From NCBI GenBank assembly GCA_009760885.1, contig CM019702.1, positions 49,771,925 through 49,835,924 on the forward strand: a DNA stretch of 64,000 nt, in the 5' to 3' direction. This document shows positions 34,331 to 44,219 of the stretch, piece by piece (position 1 is the first letter of the stretch; each line of letters opens with the position of its first letter). Origin of the DNA: Achatina immaculata (taxonomy: Eukaryota > Mollusca > Gastropoda > Stylommatophora > Achatinidae). The position numbers and the translations under genes were made by a program. The notes beneath the pieces are model-generated. The model was not told the origin of the DNA. It saw only the letters and a list, made by a program, of their open reading frames with translations, and ran no database searches.

Positions 34331-35184
34331 CAAAACCTAAGACATCTAATGTGGCTGAAACGATATAATATAAAAGATGAACAGAGAGTGATTTACTTTT
34401 AAGAAAAAGAAATCAATTATTATTACAAAAACAAACACGTAGCTGATAACGAAAACATATATATTACGTATATATCGGGAAAAAAATGATAAATATTTAT
34501 TTGTTGTTCTTACTGCATTTTCTTTATGACGTAAACTAGATATTACATGTCCTGTTAAAGAAATCTGAAGTAAGATTTAAAAATCCAACGATGAGTAGAT
34601 TTTACTGTTTTATTTACTATCTGGAACTATTCTTAGAATCAAAATTATCTCAAGTTTCTAGAAACACGAAAGATTCAACTTTTAGTAACTCATAAAATAG
34701 ACATTGTTTCATGCATGGATAAGAAGTAGTGTAGTTGGTATAAAAAGACGAGATGGATTATCATATCTTTGCTAAATGATGTGGTTGAATTGATTACAAA
34801 AAAATACAAATGAAGAGAACTGCGCTTGGTTTGCCTTGTTGCATCTTTCGAAGAGCAAAAATTTTATCATCTGAAATTAGGAAAATTAATATAATAAATT
34901 AGATAACTGTAATCAGAAACTGGAGAAACTTTCTAAATAAAATATACCGAACAGAAACAAACGAGTTTAGAATTTTACAGCAGAGAAATTATCCTTATCT
35001 TTCAAGGAAAGAATAAGAGATAAGCTGATTGCCCTAAGATTCCTCACGGGAAGCATTTTATCTTTCATTAAATACGTTTAAAAAAAACATTAACTGTAGA
35101 TCGCTAACAAGTTGACAATTCCCGAGACTAAATGACAAAATTAGAACACGAGAATAAAGTAGAAACAACTAACTGAAGAGTAAA
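34331..35184. other. AT-rich, no gene seen
   Basis: Unlike the receptor at 61686, no TATA-bearing conserved block is found in the 850 bp before the receptor frame at 35191. Confidence 0.5.
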
Positions 35185-35190
35185 CTCATC

Positions 35191-36168
35191 TTGTTCATCA
35201 ACTTGGGCATTATATGTCAGGCAGTTTCATTATTTGGCACTGTCAGTAATGTTATTAATATCATTATTTTCACAAAACAAGGTTTCTCAGACTGCATGAA
35301 CATAAGTCTCTTGGCTCTGGCTATCTCTGATCTCTGCTCTCTACTGACCGTGATGTGGTGTAATCTCTGTGCAGCCCCAGCATTCAGAGATTCTAACATC
35401 CCATTGGTTACCTCCGAGATTTATCTAATAACTGGAATTTGGCCGCATCTTATGTTCACTCGAATATCAGCATGGATAACAGCGTTTATAAGTTTAGAGA
35501 GATGCGTTTGTGTTATTCTACCTCTGAAAGTTAACAATATATTTACACCGAGAAGACACGTCATTGCAATGGTTACTTTCTTCGCGGTAACTCTTGTGTG
35601 CGGCAGCACTCCAGCATTCGCAACAGTTGGAGTTGGATGGAAATTTTACCCAAAGAGAAATAGAACCATGATTGGACTAATTTATCACCTGGACGGATAT
35701 AGTAAATATATAATTGATTTTCTATCGTATGTAGTAAATGGACTGTTTATGCCAATAACGACCATGTTGTCTGTGACAATTTTAACACCCATTCTCGTTG
35801 TCAAGCTCAAACAAATGACAGCATGGAGGCATTCAAATTCTTCTGTTTTGATTCACTCGAAACAAGTAAGAAACACTGATAAAAACATTAATACAAAGGA
35901 ACAGAAGGCGGCCAAGATGACAGTCCTGATTTCAGCTATCTTCATCATGTGCTATATGCCTTCTAATGGTATCTTTATAACTGCATGTGTGGAGCCAAGA
36001 TTGACATACACTGGCCAGTACAAAAACATGGTTATGGCATTGATGTCCTTAACGTTTACAGCAGAAGCCATCAACTCCAGTGTCAATATATTCGTTTATA
36101 TATCAGTCAGTAGTAAGTATAGGCAAACATTCTTCAGCATATTCTCTTGTAATAGGTGTAAGCAGTGA
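35191..36168 (+). CDS. Chemosensory-type class A GPCR, no start codon found
   Basis: Open for 325 codons to TGA at 36166-36168. A seven-helix receptor that would sit in the plasma membrane and couple a ligand, probably a chemical cue, to G proteins. TM1 starts at residue 1 and has SN where the intact paralogue has GN. TM2 carries LALAISD (42-48), TM3 ends in E-R-C (103-105) in place of D-R-Y, TM6 has CYMP, and TM7 ends in NIFVY in place of NPxxY. No Cys is seen at the TM3 start or in extracellular loop 2, so the usual disulphide is missing. About 85% identical by eye to 61686-62774. The frame begins with TTG. Upstream there is an in-frame TAA at 35170-35172 and no ATG, and homology to the paralogue starts at about 35185. 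Either the N-terminus was lost on duplication (pseudogene) or an upstream exon is spliced in. Confidence 0.8.
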   Translation: MFINLGIICQAVSLFGTVSNVINIIIFTKQGFSDCMNISLLALAISDLCSLLTVMWCNLCAAPAFRDSNIPLVTSEIYLITGIWPHLMFTRISAWITAFISLERCVCVILPLKVNNIFTPRRHVIAMVTFFAVTLVCGSTPAFATVGVGWKFYPKRNRTMIGLIYHLDGYSKYIIDFLSYVVNGLFMPITTMLSVTILTPILVVKLKQMTAWRHSNSSVLIHSKQVRNTDKNINTKEQKAAKMTVLISAIFIMCYMPSNGIFITACVEPRLTYTGQYKNMVMALMSLTFTAEAINSSVNIFVYISVSSKYRQTFFSIFSCNRCKQ

Positions 36169-36226
36169 ATATAAACAAATGAAATACAGATTAAACTTTC
36201 ACGTAGTTGAACTTTTTAAGTCTTCA

Positions 36227-36232
36227 AATAAA
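36227..36232 (+). promoter_or_regulatory. Polyadenylation signal
   Basis: AATAAA 58 bp after the receptor stop. The paralogue has AATAAA at 62823 in an equivalent context. Confidence 0.5.
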
Positions 36233-36239
36233 CCCTTTA

Positions 36240-36735
36240 CTCAATATATATGCTTGTGTAACTCTTTCGTTTCAAAGCAACACTATAAGTATTAGTAGAT
36301 CTTGCAACCAGTGCGAACCAATATTCTTTTTTTATAAACAGGAATCGAAGAAGCTTTCGTACAGTAAAGTAACAGACCCAGTGTTGTATGATTAGATGTC
36401 GACAAAAACCGTAGCCAAAGCACTTTTTAAATCTGAGAAAAAGAAAAATGACAAGACTTGAACTCCTGAGCCCGGGGAGGGGATGGGGGTGGGGAATTGT
36501 GTAATATAGGCAGAAATAAGAACAGACTAATTAACCAAAATTTGTTTTGAACACCAAAAGCACACAAAAATAGGCCAGGAGTGGTTATCTAAGAGGTGCG
36601 CAACTTTGAGTGAAATTGGTACCCACCGATCTAGTATTGAAAGAAGATGCCAGAGAAATTTAAGCGGTCGGGATTTGTACGTTTAGCACGTAGGAAGGTG
36701 CTGTGAATCGGTGAGGATCGCGTTCTCGTTCATTT
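36240..36735 (-). repeat. SINE-like body in duplicated receptor downstream region
   Basis: The part around 36300-36470 (TTATAAACAGGAATCGAAGAAG, TCGTACAGTAAAGTAACAGA, GAGAAAAAGAAAAATGACAAGA, then a degraded GACTTGAACTCCTGAGCCC) matches the tRNA-derived SINE at 55199-55429, in the same orientation. The whole stretch to about 36735 aligns with 63475-64000. Confidence 0.65.
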
Positions 36736-36773
36736 AAGCACGGATGAATGTGTTATTCGTCGATATATATGTA

Positions 36774-36800
36774 TATGTATGTATGTATGTATGTATGTGT
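36774..36800. repeat. (ATGT)n microsatellite
   Basis: About six ATGT units following ATATATGTATATGT. Confidence 0.9.
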
Positions 36801-37605
36801 TAGTGTAATTATGGTTTATATCCTGTGATGTGGACGCATGTAAGTTGTGCTGTCGATTTCTCCGATCCATCATAACCCATTCAGTTATGACTGTGATATT
36901 GTAAAACTGTACACGAATAATCATAGTTCTGTTATAATATATGTTCTATGTAAGATTTTTTGATATATTTAATGCTCATTTTGATGGCTAATATGTGCAC
37001 ATAAATTTATGTATCATTGAATTTTATGTATAATTATTTTTTTGTCATATATATTATTTGCCAATATTTTTGTTTAGTTACAGTGAGACACTCAGTCATT
37101 AAGGATGATGGTTTGAGATTATGTATAAGCGATTTTATTGTAAAATAATTCTAACTTCCATAATATGTAAAGATGTTATTTGATTTCAGACATTCTTTTG
37201 TTGGTACTTTCATGAAGGAATCAAACAATGTTCAAAGAAACGGATATAAGGTTGACTTTGTTGTTAATAATATAAACTGGAGATAATTTTGATGAAGAAA
37301 TGTCATTCGTGTTTTTTTTTCCTTTATTGTAGTGTTTTGACATGTAGGAATGAATGAATGAAAGTATAGGACAGAGTGAAGAACAAAGCACGGGTCAGAC
37401 TTCTTGTGCTTTAACAAGAAAATACAATCATCAGTCACCGGTACACCAAATTACCTGTACTTGTACTGTAAATAATAAACAGTATAAAAATAACAATAGA
37501 ATATGCATAATTCTAAACTATTCCTACAGGGGGGGGGGGGGGAACATGCGAAGGGGAAAGGAGGAGGAGCGGAGGGGGAAGGGGAAGGGAAGCGGGAATG
37601 TCAGA
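36801..37605. other. No gene seen
   Basis: AT-rich, with a poly-G run at about 37530-37542 and purine-rich GGAGGAGCGGAGGGGGAAGG sequence to 37600. Confidence 0.5.
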
Positions 37606-37608
37606 TAT

Positions 37609-37753
37609 TGATGTTCTGGTCGTCCTACCAGAGTCCGTGGTTCAGGTCACAGGTCTCTTTTTATTTTGCTTTCTCTCGGGTCTAAATAGAGCTTCCTCTA
37701 GGAACTTCTGGAGGTCTAATCAGACAACACCGTGTTCTGTTACTTTACTGAAC
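37609..37753 (+). repeat. SINE-like fragment, plus orientation
   Basis: GGTCGTCCTACCAGAGTCCG, then TGGTTCAGGTCACAG (degraded B box), TTTTGCTTTCTCTCGGGTCT, and a GTTCTGTTACTTTACTG end match the reverse complement of 55199-55390. The RTE at 37765 inserted at its right end. Confidence 0.6.
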
Positions 37754-39683
37754 CAGTAATACTCTTATATCTTATATCTTATATCCTTCCCGTGCCGTTA
37801 GACGTCACATAGGGCTCGCAAAGTAGTTCGCCAATTTTTCCTGTCTTCGGCCAGTCTTTCAACCTCATCAAAGGATTTTATGCCTGTTAACTTGGCCTCT
37901 CTTAATAATGTTCTCTTCAGAGTTTCCCGCGGTCTGCCCCTTTTTCTTCGGCCTGTTGTGTTCCACTTGATAGCTTGTTTTGGGATTCTCTGCTCATTTC
38001 TTCTCATCAAGTGACCAACATATGTCCATCTCCTTTTCCTGATCACCCGTGAGACTGGTTGTTGTTCAGTCATCTGTCTTATCTCTGCATTGTTCTTGAA
38101 TTCATTCCACTTGATGCCGAGTATTTTCCTTAGGCATTTGTTTTCAAAAGAGTGTAATTTCTTTTCTATTTCTTTAGTTGTTTTCCAGCTTTCGCATGCA
38201 TAAATGAGGGTGGATATTACATTTGAATTGAATAGTCTTAACTTGGTTTTTGTGCTTATAACTTTTGAATTCCATATGTTCTCAAGATTCTTGAAGATTG
38301 ATGCTGCTTTTGCAATTCTGATCCTAACTTCCTTTCTAGTGTCACCATCCTGGTCTATGTAGCTGCCAAGGTATGCAAATTGATTGACTTCTTCAATATC
38401 TGTCCCTTCTATGTGTATTTTTCCATTTTGATTGATGGGAATTTTCATTATTTTTGTTTTGTCCTTGTTAATTTCAAGTCCTATTTTGCTAGCCAGTGAA
38501 GATAGGCTATCTGTTTTTTCTTGCATGGAATTCACATTATTACTGATAAGAGTTATGTCATCAGCAAAATCAAGATCTTCTAGTTGGGTCCCATGTACCC
38601 AGTCAATACCTGTGTTACCTGTGCAGCATTTTTTCATTATGAAGTCTATTGTAATCCCAAAAAGTAAAGGAGACAGTATACATCCTTGTTTCACGCCTGT
38701 TTCAATCTGGAACCATTCACTCATCCCTTCTTCTGTCTTGACTGCACAACCATATCCATTGTATAAGTCCTTAATGATGTTGACAATTTTAGATGGTATT
38801 CCATATAGACATAAAATTCTCCATAATGAATCTCTGTGTATGCTATCAAATGCCTTCTTAAAATCTATGAAATTCAGTATTAATGGTTTCTGCTTTTCAA
38901 TATGTTCTTCAAGTATTATTCTGAGAGTAAAGATCTGGTCGAGACATCTTCTCCCTTTTCGAAATCCTGCTTGTTCTTCTCTCATTGCAGTATCCACTAT
39001 ATCTTTGAGTCTATTCAAAATGACCTTGCAAAATACTTTTGACACAACTGATATTAAGGTTACTCCTCTCCAGTTGTTACAGTCACTAAGGTTGCCCTTT
39101 TTTGGTATTTTCACAATGATTCCCTTCTTCCAATTAGAAGGGACCTTTTCTTCTTTCCAAATCTTGTTAAATATTCTCTGTAGTTGTCTCATGTTGTCAC
39201 TATTGATAGCTTTTAGCATCTCGGCTGTTATTTCATCTTCACCTGCAGCTTTGTTGTTAGCCATTAAATTCACTGCTGTTTCAATTTCATGCAATTCAAT
39301 TTCATCTAGATTGACATTTAGTTGTGGGGCTGGTAAGTCAGTTTCAAGGTTTAACAATTCTTTTGGGTGTGGTTGATTGAGTATTTCTTGGAAGTGTTCA
39401 GCCCATCTTTGCTTTTGGTCTTTATTTGATGTTAATAGTGTTCCAGTTTTGCTAAGGATTGGTCTTTCTTTAGATGTAATAGTACCTGTTAGCCTCTTTT
39501 GTATGTTATATAAAGTTTTGCTGTCTCCTGTTTTTGCTGCTTTTTCTGCCTCTTTCGCCATATTGTCTATGTATTCTCTTTTATCCCTTCTAGCTGAACT
39601 TTTTACTTTCTTGTCTATGTCTTTGTATTTTGCTTTTGCCGAATCTCTTTCATGATCTGCTTTTGCATTCAACAGTAATACTC
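37754..39683 (-). mobile_element. 5'-truncated RTE-clade LINE with 11-bp TSD
   Basis: CAGTAATACTC occurs at 37754-37764 and 39673-39683, exactly bounding the element. The 3' end (left) is CTAACGGCACGGGAAGGATA followed by a tail of about three TATAAGA-type units. The 5' end is cut inside the ORF. The intact frame and perfect duplication make this the youngest clear insertion in the window. Relatives: 29690-31690 (minus) and 59020-59165 (plus, tail only). Confidence 0.9.
37798..39672 (-). CDS. RTE-type reverse transcriptase ORF (5'-truncated)
   Basis: Open for 624 codons from the truncation point; the first codon is TTG, so there is no native start and the endonuclease domain is missing. Residues 70-200 are the connecting region and RT fingers (KAAGEDEITAEMLK 141-154, PSNWKKGIIVKIPKKG 178-193). 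QAGFRKGRRCLDQIF is at 234-248. Motif A, FIDFKKAFDS, is at 268-277. GVKQGCILSPLLFG is at 326-339. The catalytic FADD is at 369-372 and YLGSYIDQDGD follows. The C-terminus has RRRWTYVGHLMRRNE and a basic GRRKRGRPRETLKRT block. All RT catalytic residues are present, but the copy cannot be autonomous. LINE RTs normally copy their RNA at a nicked target. Confidence 0.9.
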   Translation of the reverse strand: MNAKADHERDSAKAKYKDIDKKVKSSARRDKREYIDNMAKEAEKAAKTGDSKTLYNIQKRLTGTITSKERPILSKTGTLLTSNKDQKQRWAEHFQEILNQPHPKELLNLETDLPAPQLNVNLDEIELHEIETAVNLMANNKAAGEDEITAEMLKAINSDNMRQLQRIFNKIWKEEKVPSNWKKGIIVKIPKKGNLSDCNNWRGVTLISVVSKVFCKVILNRLKDIVDTAMREEQAGFRKGRRCLDQIFTLRIILEEHIEKQKPLILNFIDFKKAFDSIHRDSLWRILCLYGIPSKIVNIIKDLYNGYGCAVKTEEGMSEWFQIETGVKQGCILSPLLFGITIDFIMKKCCTGNTGIDWVHGTQLEDLDFADDITLISNNVNSMQEKTDSLSSLASKIGLEINKDKTKIMKIPINQNGKIHIEGTDIEEVNQFAYLGSYIDQDGDTRKEVRIRIAKAASIFKNLENIWNSKVISTKTKLRLFNSNVISTLIYACESWKTTKEIEKKLHSFENKCLRKILGIKWNEFKNNAEIRQMTEQQPVSRVIRKRRWTYVGHLMRRNEQRIPKQAIKWNTTGRRKRGRPRETLKRTLLREAKLTGIKSFDEVERLAEDRKNWRTTLRALCDV

Positions 39684-39879
39684 AGAGCTATATTTAGAAA
39701 AAATCTCGATAAATATCACAAAATAACACTCCTATTACTAAACCCATTTTTAAAATTACCACTTAGCCACTTTTCAATTAAAGAGTACCAAAATTTCTCA
39801 TCAAAATTTATTCAGGCAGAGGATGTGAATTATTTTACGAGCGGAAGAGTTAATAATATTAATTTCTCATACAGCAACG

Positions 39880-40800
39880 ACAAAGATTCAGATGTTAAAA
39901 GTCTTATTCTAGTAGAGCAACGACAAAGATTCAGATGTTCACAGACTCCTGATTCACTGCACTCAGGACAGCGCTATTTTTGCTCCGCCGCATATCCCCC
40001 AGCATACAACTAAGAGCGTGTTTGCTAATAGTTCCCATCAAATATTTGTTCTTTAGGATTGGTTTTCTGCCACAGAGTTCAGATTTACTACCAGCAATCT
40101 TAATTTGTCACTGCTCCTGAAATCGCTTCACAATTACACTGTTCTTCCAATACGACTTAGCAATGTCGCTCTTGTCCATTCTTAGCCTGCCATTTATTTT
40201 AGCCTGTCCAGCAAATGTCTGCCACTTCATTGTTATGTTCTCCTGCGGGTTCCGGACAATAAAACCACGTTAGACTCATCACAGCTGACTGGCTAAACAA
40301 ATGATCCCGTTCTATCCGACGCAACAATTCAATCGTACAAAAGCATACTCTGTGAATCCATCAAAGTGACTCCATGAATTACACCATGGGCAGTTATCCA
40401 TTCTATTGAGCCGAGACAGCCTCAATTTTCATTCACATGCTTGATGTGGTAATCTCAAATGCTTCCGAACCATGTGCCACTATTCTTCCATTGCGGTAGA
40501 TAACAAAACATCAACCACTTCTGCTGTTCTGAATCACTGAGGCATCTGTATATATTGCCGTGTTGGAAGACCCACATTGATGCTGGATAAGATCTTCAGC
40601 CCAAGGTTCAAATCCCCCCCCCCCCTATGCCCAGTCTGTATATTCGCGGTCCTTTGTTAGCTAAGTTCGGTCTTGTACTGTAACCACTCATTACCTTTAG
40701 ACACCTTATCTAGGTCGTACACTGTCATTATTGTATCCTCAGCCTCATCTATCCAGGATCTACCTCGTTCGATGCGTCTGCCTTATATCAGCCCCTAGCT
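39880..40800 (-). pseudogene. RNase H-bearing LINE relic
   Basis: On the minus strand: TDASVIQNSRSGWCFVIYRN (about 40540-40480, the RNase H opening block), RIVAHGSEAFEITTSS, then a degraded WITAHGV, then GTRRRT and a NEVADICWTG-like piece near 40210, then NQGSARKSIL-like and LMGTISKHALS-like blocks near 40040-39990. Frameshifts are frequent. No RT part is recognised upstream, and a C run lies at 40616-40625. The tail of the same family is inserted at 24789-25070. Confidence 0.55.
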
Positions 40801-41540
40801 TTTTATGGTAAGACTGGTCCTTCATGCTAGCAACTCTGATGTATGCCCTTACCTGAGCATTGTTTGTGATTTGACCTCACACTCAAAATATTAAGCAGAA
40901 AGCGCATGACCGTCATAGAAGTATCCTTGGTGCAACCCAAGATCATTCTCATTGATTCGTTCTGTACACCCTCTGTTCACGTGCAACGACAATTAAACAC
41001 ATTTAAATAGTACGACTCCTGCTGGATAATATGTGAACATTTCTGCAGCAGAATAACTTCCAGACATTGCGGACAACCCTAGTTAAGAGTATAGTAAGTT
41101 AAAGCCCTCGATTTATTTTATAACTGCATTTTTCATTATGGTCTCCCTTGAGATATTAATGCTCAAATGAGAGTGTAATAAATTTCGCACGTGGCGTGAC
41201 TGGAAAATGTCCGTGAGTTGAAGCTAAAAATCTTAGTCTGGGTTGACAGTCGGAGATGAAAGTGTGTGTCGTGCGATCGCTGTAATCGAAGATTACATTT
41301 AAGATATAACTTTTGTACCTATGCTTGTGTATGTTAAAAGTTAGTTGCGTGATAAGACATTTGAAGTTTTAATCGATGTAATTAACGTTATGTTCTAGGA
41401 CCGCCCTGAACTGTATTTCACATGTCATTAGCTTGAATGGGTCCTCGACGCATTTTTATCACTCCCTACTTCATTATCACCCGCCTGCGTATAGTAAACA
41501 TTTTGTGTACTGAAGACCTGTCGCGATTCTTCATTTTATC
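40801..41540. other. No gene seen
   Basis: No frame or repeat recognised. Confidence 0.45.
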
Positions 41541-41544
41541 TTCT

Positions 41545-41950
41545 TCTTTGGGCGTATAAAGTATGCCAACAGTGGGGAATGGAGAACTAAACAGAACACT
41601 GAACTTAACAGCTTATTTAAATCACATCGAATTAAAAACGTTCTTGAAATTGAAAAAAAAAATAACGCTGGAGAATTGAATAAGAATTGAAGACGACATA
41701 CAAACGAAAATAACGTATGTACATGGCCATGATGGAAACATAGACCAAAACTGAAATGGAGAAACAGTATAGAAAAGAATATACAGGAAATTGCTGTGAC
41801 CAACTGGAAAGGGAAGATTTGGAATAAGAAGGAATGGAGGCGAACTATATATGTAGCAATGAGCCTCTCAATGTCTCGGAAACCTGAGGGAGAAGAAGAA
41901 TACGAAGAAGAAGCAGAAGACGAAGAAGAAGAATATACGAAGATCAAGAA
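41545..41950 (+). pseudogene. LINE 3' end with (GAA)n-rich tail
   Basis: Plus strand: GEWRTKQNTELNSLFKSHRI (about 41575-41635) matches RARNNSTELNSLFKSQRI of the LINE at 55015-57480. It continues IEKKNNAGEL, then KLKWRNSIEKNIQEIAVTNW, KGKIWNKKEWRRTIYVAMSL and ends in a GAA-rich tail (41890-41935). It supplies the C-terminus that is cut off in the 57 kb copy. Confidence 0.65.
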
Positions 41951-42505
41951 CTTCTGAAGATATGCCTTGATTACTGGAAGATTATTCGTTCGTCTGTTGC
42001 TAGGTGGGTTATTCCTGGGTTACGTAATAAGTGTTAATCACGCCTGGACTCTTATGTCTCTGTTAAAATTTAGGACAAAATTATGCCTCAGTGACTGATT
42101 GACTTTTATAAATTGTACGCTTACAACATGCCACACCTGTTATTAATTTTTAAATGACTTTTCGTTCATTTGCATATATGGGAATGAAGGACGCAAACGC
42201 AAGGAGAGTGAATCGGAATCTTTCTTATTCTGTTATCAGTCACGCATTTCTAACATTGAAAAAGTATTTCTCTTTTTTAATAGAATATGCTCAGAAATGG
42301 ATTAGCGGCAAAATTCACTGCGGCTCACTCAAAACAGTTTTCTGAAATGAAAAGTCTCCTTACCTCGCCATAAAAATTAGAGATCGATGTTCCATAAATT
42401 CACTTACTGTCAGATATTGTATCCATATATCTACATTGACCAAGAAAGACTGACACAGGAACTATAACAACTGAAAGAAGGCTACTATATGTCTGTCTAC
42501 ACAAT
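41951..42505. other. No gene seen
   Basis: The plus-strand frame 42154-42345 has no recognisable motif. Confidence 0.4.
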
Positions 42506-42508
42506 AAT

Positions 42509-42509
42509 G

Positions 42510-42550
<41 letters not shown>

Positions 42551-42551
42551 G

Positions 42552-42591
<40 letters not shown>
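42509..42591. repeat. (CTA)n microsatellite
   Basis: About 27 trinucleotide units with one GCT interruption at 42551. The poly-Val frame across it is spurious. Confidence 0.95.
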
Positions 42592-43044
42592 CCGTGTTAT
42601 TTTTCCAAATGTCATCTGTCAGTTTAAGAAAATACAATATTAAAGTCATACATCCAGTGGATATTTAAAAATTATTATTGCTACACACTTGAAATTATTC
42701 ACTTATTATAATCCTCTATGGAAGCACTTTAGAATGTTACTTGTAGTTGAAAATAATTTCATAAACACGAACCACATAGTAATATCAATAGTTCACTGTT
42801 GTCTATTCTAATAATTGTCTTTTCAGCTTTCGTTTAGCATTACTCTGAGAACAAAAATATTCCACTTAAGTCATATATTAATAAATAGATCTCCCAACAG
42901 ACCACGAAGAGCAGCACAAAACCGCTAGAGCTATGAGAATCAGTTTACTATCTTGTCATTAAAGGCACGTAATTAACTTACTATTATTTTAGCACAACAG
43001 CTTAATAATTCTGAACATAATTATTGGGATCTTAGCTAAATGCC

Positions 43045-43402
43045 AGAAAAGCATTCATGATAAAGAGAGAAAGTCAAGGAAACGTGGAAGAATAGCATTC
43101 ATGAAAAAGAGAGAAAGTCAAGAAAACACACAAGAACAGCATTCATGATAAAGAAAGAAAGTTAGGGAAACATACAAGAACAGCATTCACGATAAAGAGA
43201 AAAAGTCAAGAAAACATACAAGAACAGCATTCACGATAAAGAGAAAAAGTCAAGAAAACATGCAAGAACAGCATTCATGATAAAGAGAGAAAGTTAAGAA
43301 AACATACAAGAACAGCATTCATGATAAAGAGAGAAAGCCAAGAAAACACACAAGAACAGCATTCATGATAAAGAGAGAAAGTTAAGAAAACATACAAGAA
43401 CT
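43045..43402. repeat. 44-bp tandem array, about 8 units
   Basis: Same unit as 3109-3374. Units here differ by transitions (ATTCATG or ATTCACG, GAGAGAAAG or GAGAAAAAG) shared between adjacent units, which points to local expansion after the two element copies separated. Confidence 0.9.
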
Positions 43403-44219
43403 GCAGTCCGAGTTTAGTAAATCAAGGAGAAAATAAGCAAAAAGAAGCAGTGGAAAAATGAGAATCCAAGGAGAGAAATTTTTAACAGCAGAAAATATCA
43501 CAAGTTTCAGGACTTCGCAAATGTTGTCATTACTGAAAATAATTTCGCCTGTCCAGGCTTATGAAACAGACGACAGCTTAGAAATAATGCTTTGGTTAAA
43601 CTATACCATATGCAACATGTTTAATAAAACATTTTTTTAAGTTAAGAAAATGGTACTTAGACATTTTACTTTCTGGTAGGACGCATTTACAGATTGTTAG
43701 AAATGACTGCCATCAACATTGATAGTTTCAACATCGAGGGTATTTCTTAGCGCCGAAGATTTGGAGTTTTGCTTCACACTTAGAGAAAGTTAGCACAGGT
43801 TTTATGTTACATTAGAACACGTTTACAAAATTTAAATATATACTTCTCTGACATGACTAACTTTAGGTCTGACTAATGTTAGAAAAAAATGTTCCCTATA
43901 AACCGAACTTTAGATAAATTACTTGATTTACTCTGCAAGTCTAATCTTTAAAATTTAAATCCGATAAGACATCTGATAAAACTACTAAATTGTTAAATAT
44001 TCGATAAACACTTTTAACGTTTTTTTTTAATATTTCATGTATGTTTGTCACTTTGCAATGTAACAAAATCTGTCATAGATAACAATCTGGTGAGTTTGCT
44101 TCAAATAGCTTCATAAATAGTCATTTACATGAGGCAATAAAGAACGTCGATCGATAAGTTAATTCTGAAATTTATTTTTTTCACAAGAAAGCTCTAGTGC
44201 TGTAAGCATTTTTCACACT

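Noticed and set aside
38432..39376. 314-codon plus-strand open frame
   Set aside because: It lies wholly antisense to the RTE ORF and has no domain; it is a shadow of the conserved coding strand.
42400..42615. Poly-Val open frame
   Set aside because: Translation of the (CTA)n microsatellite.
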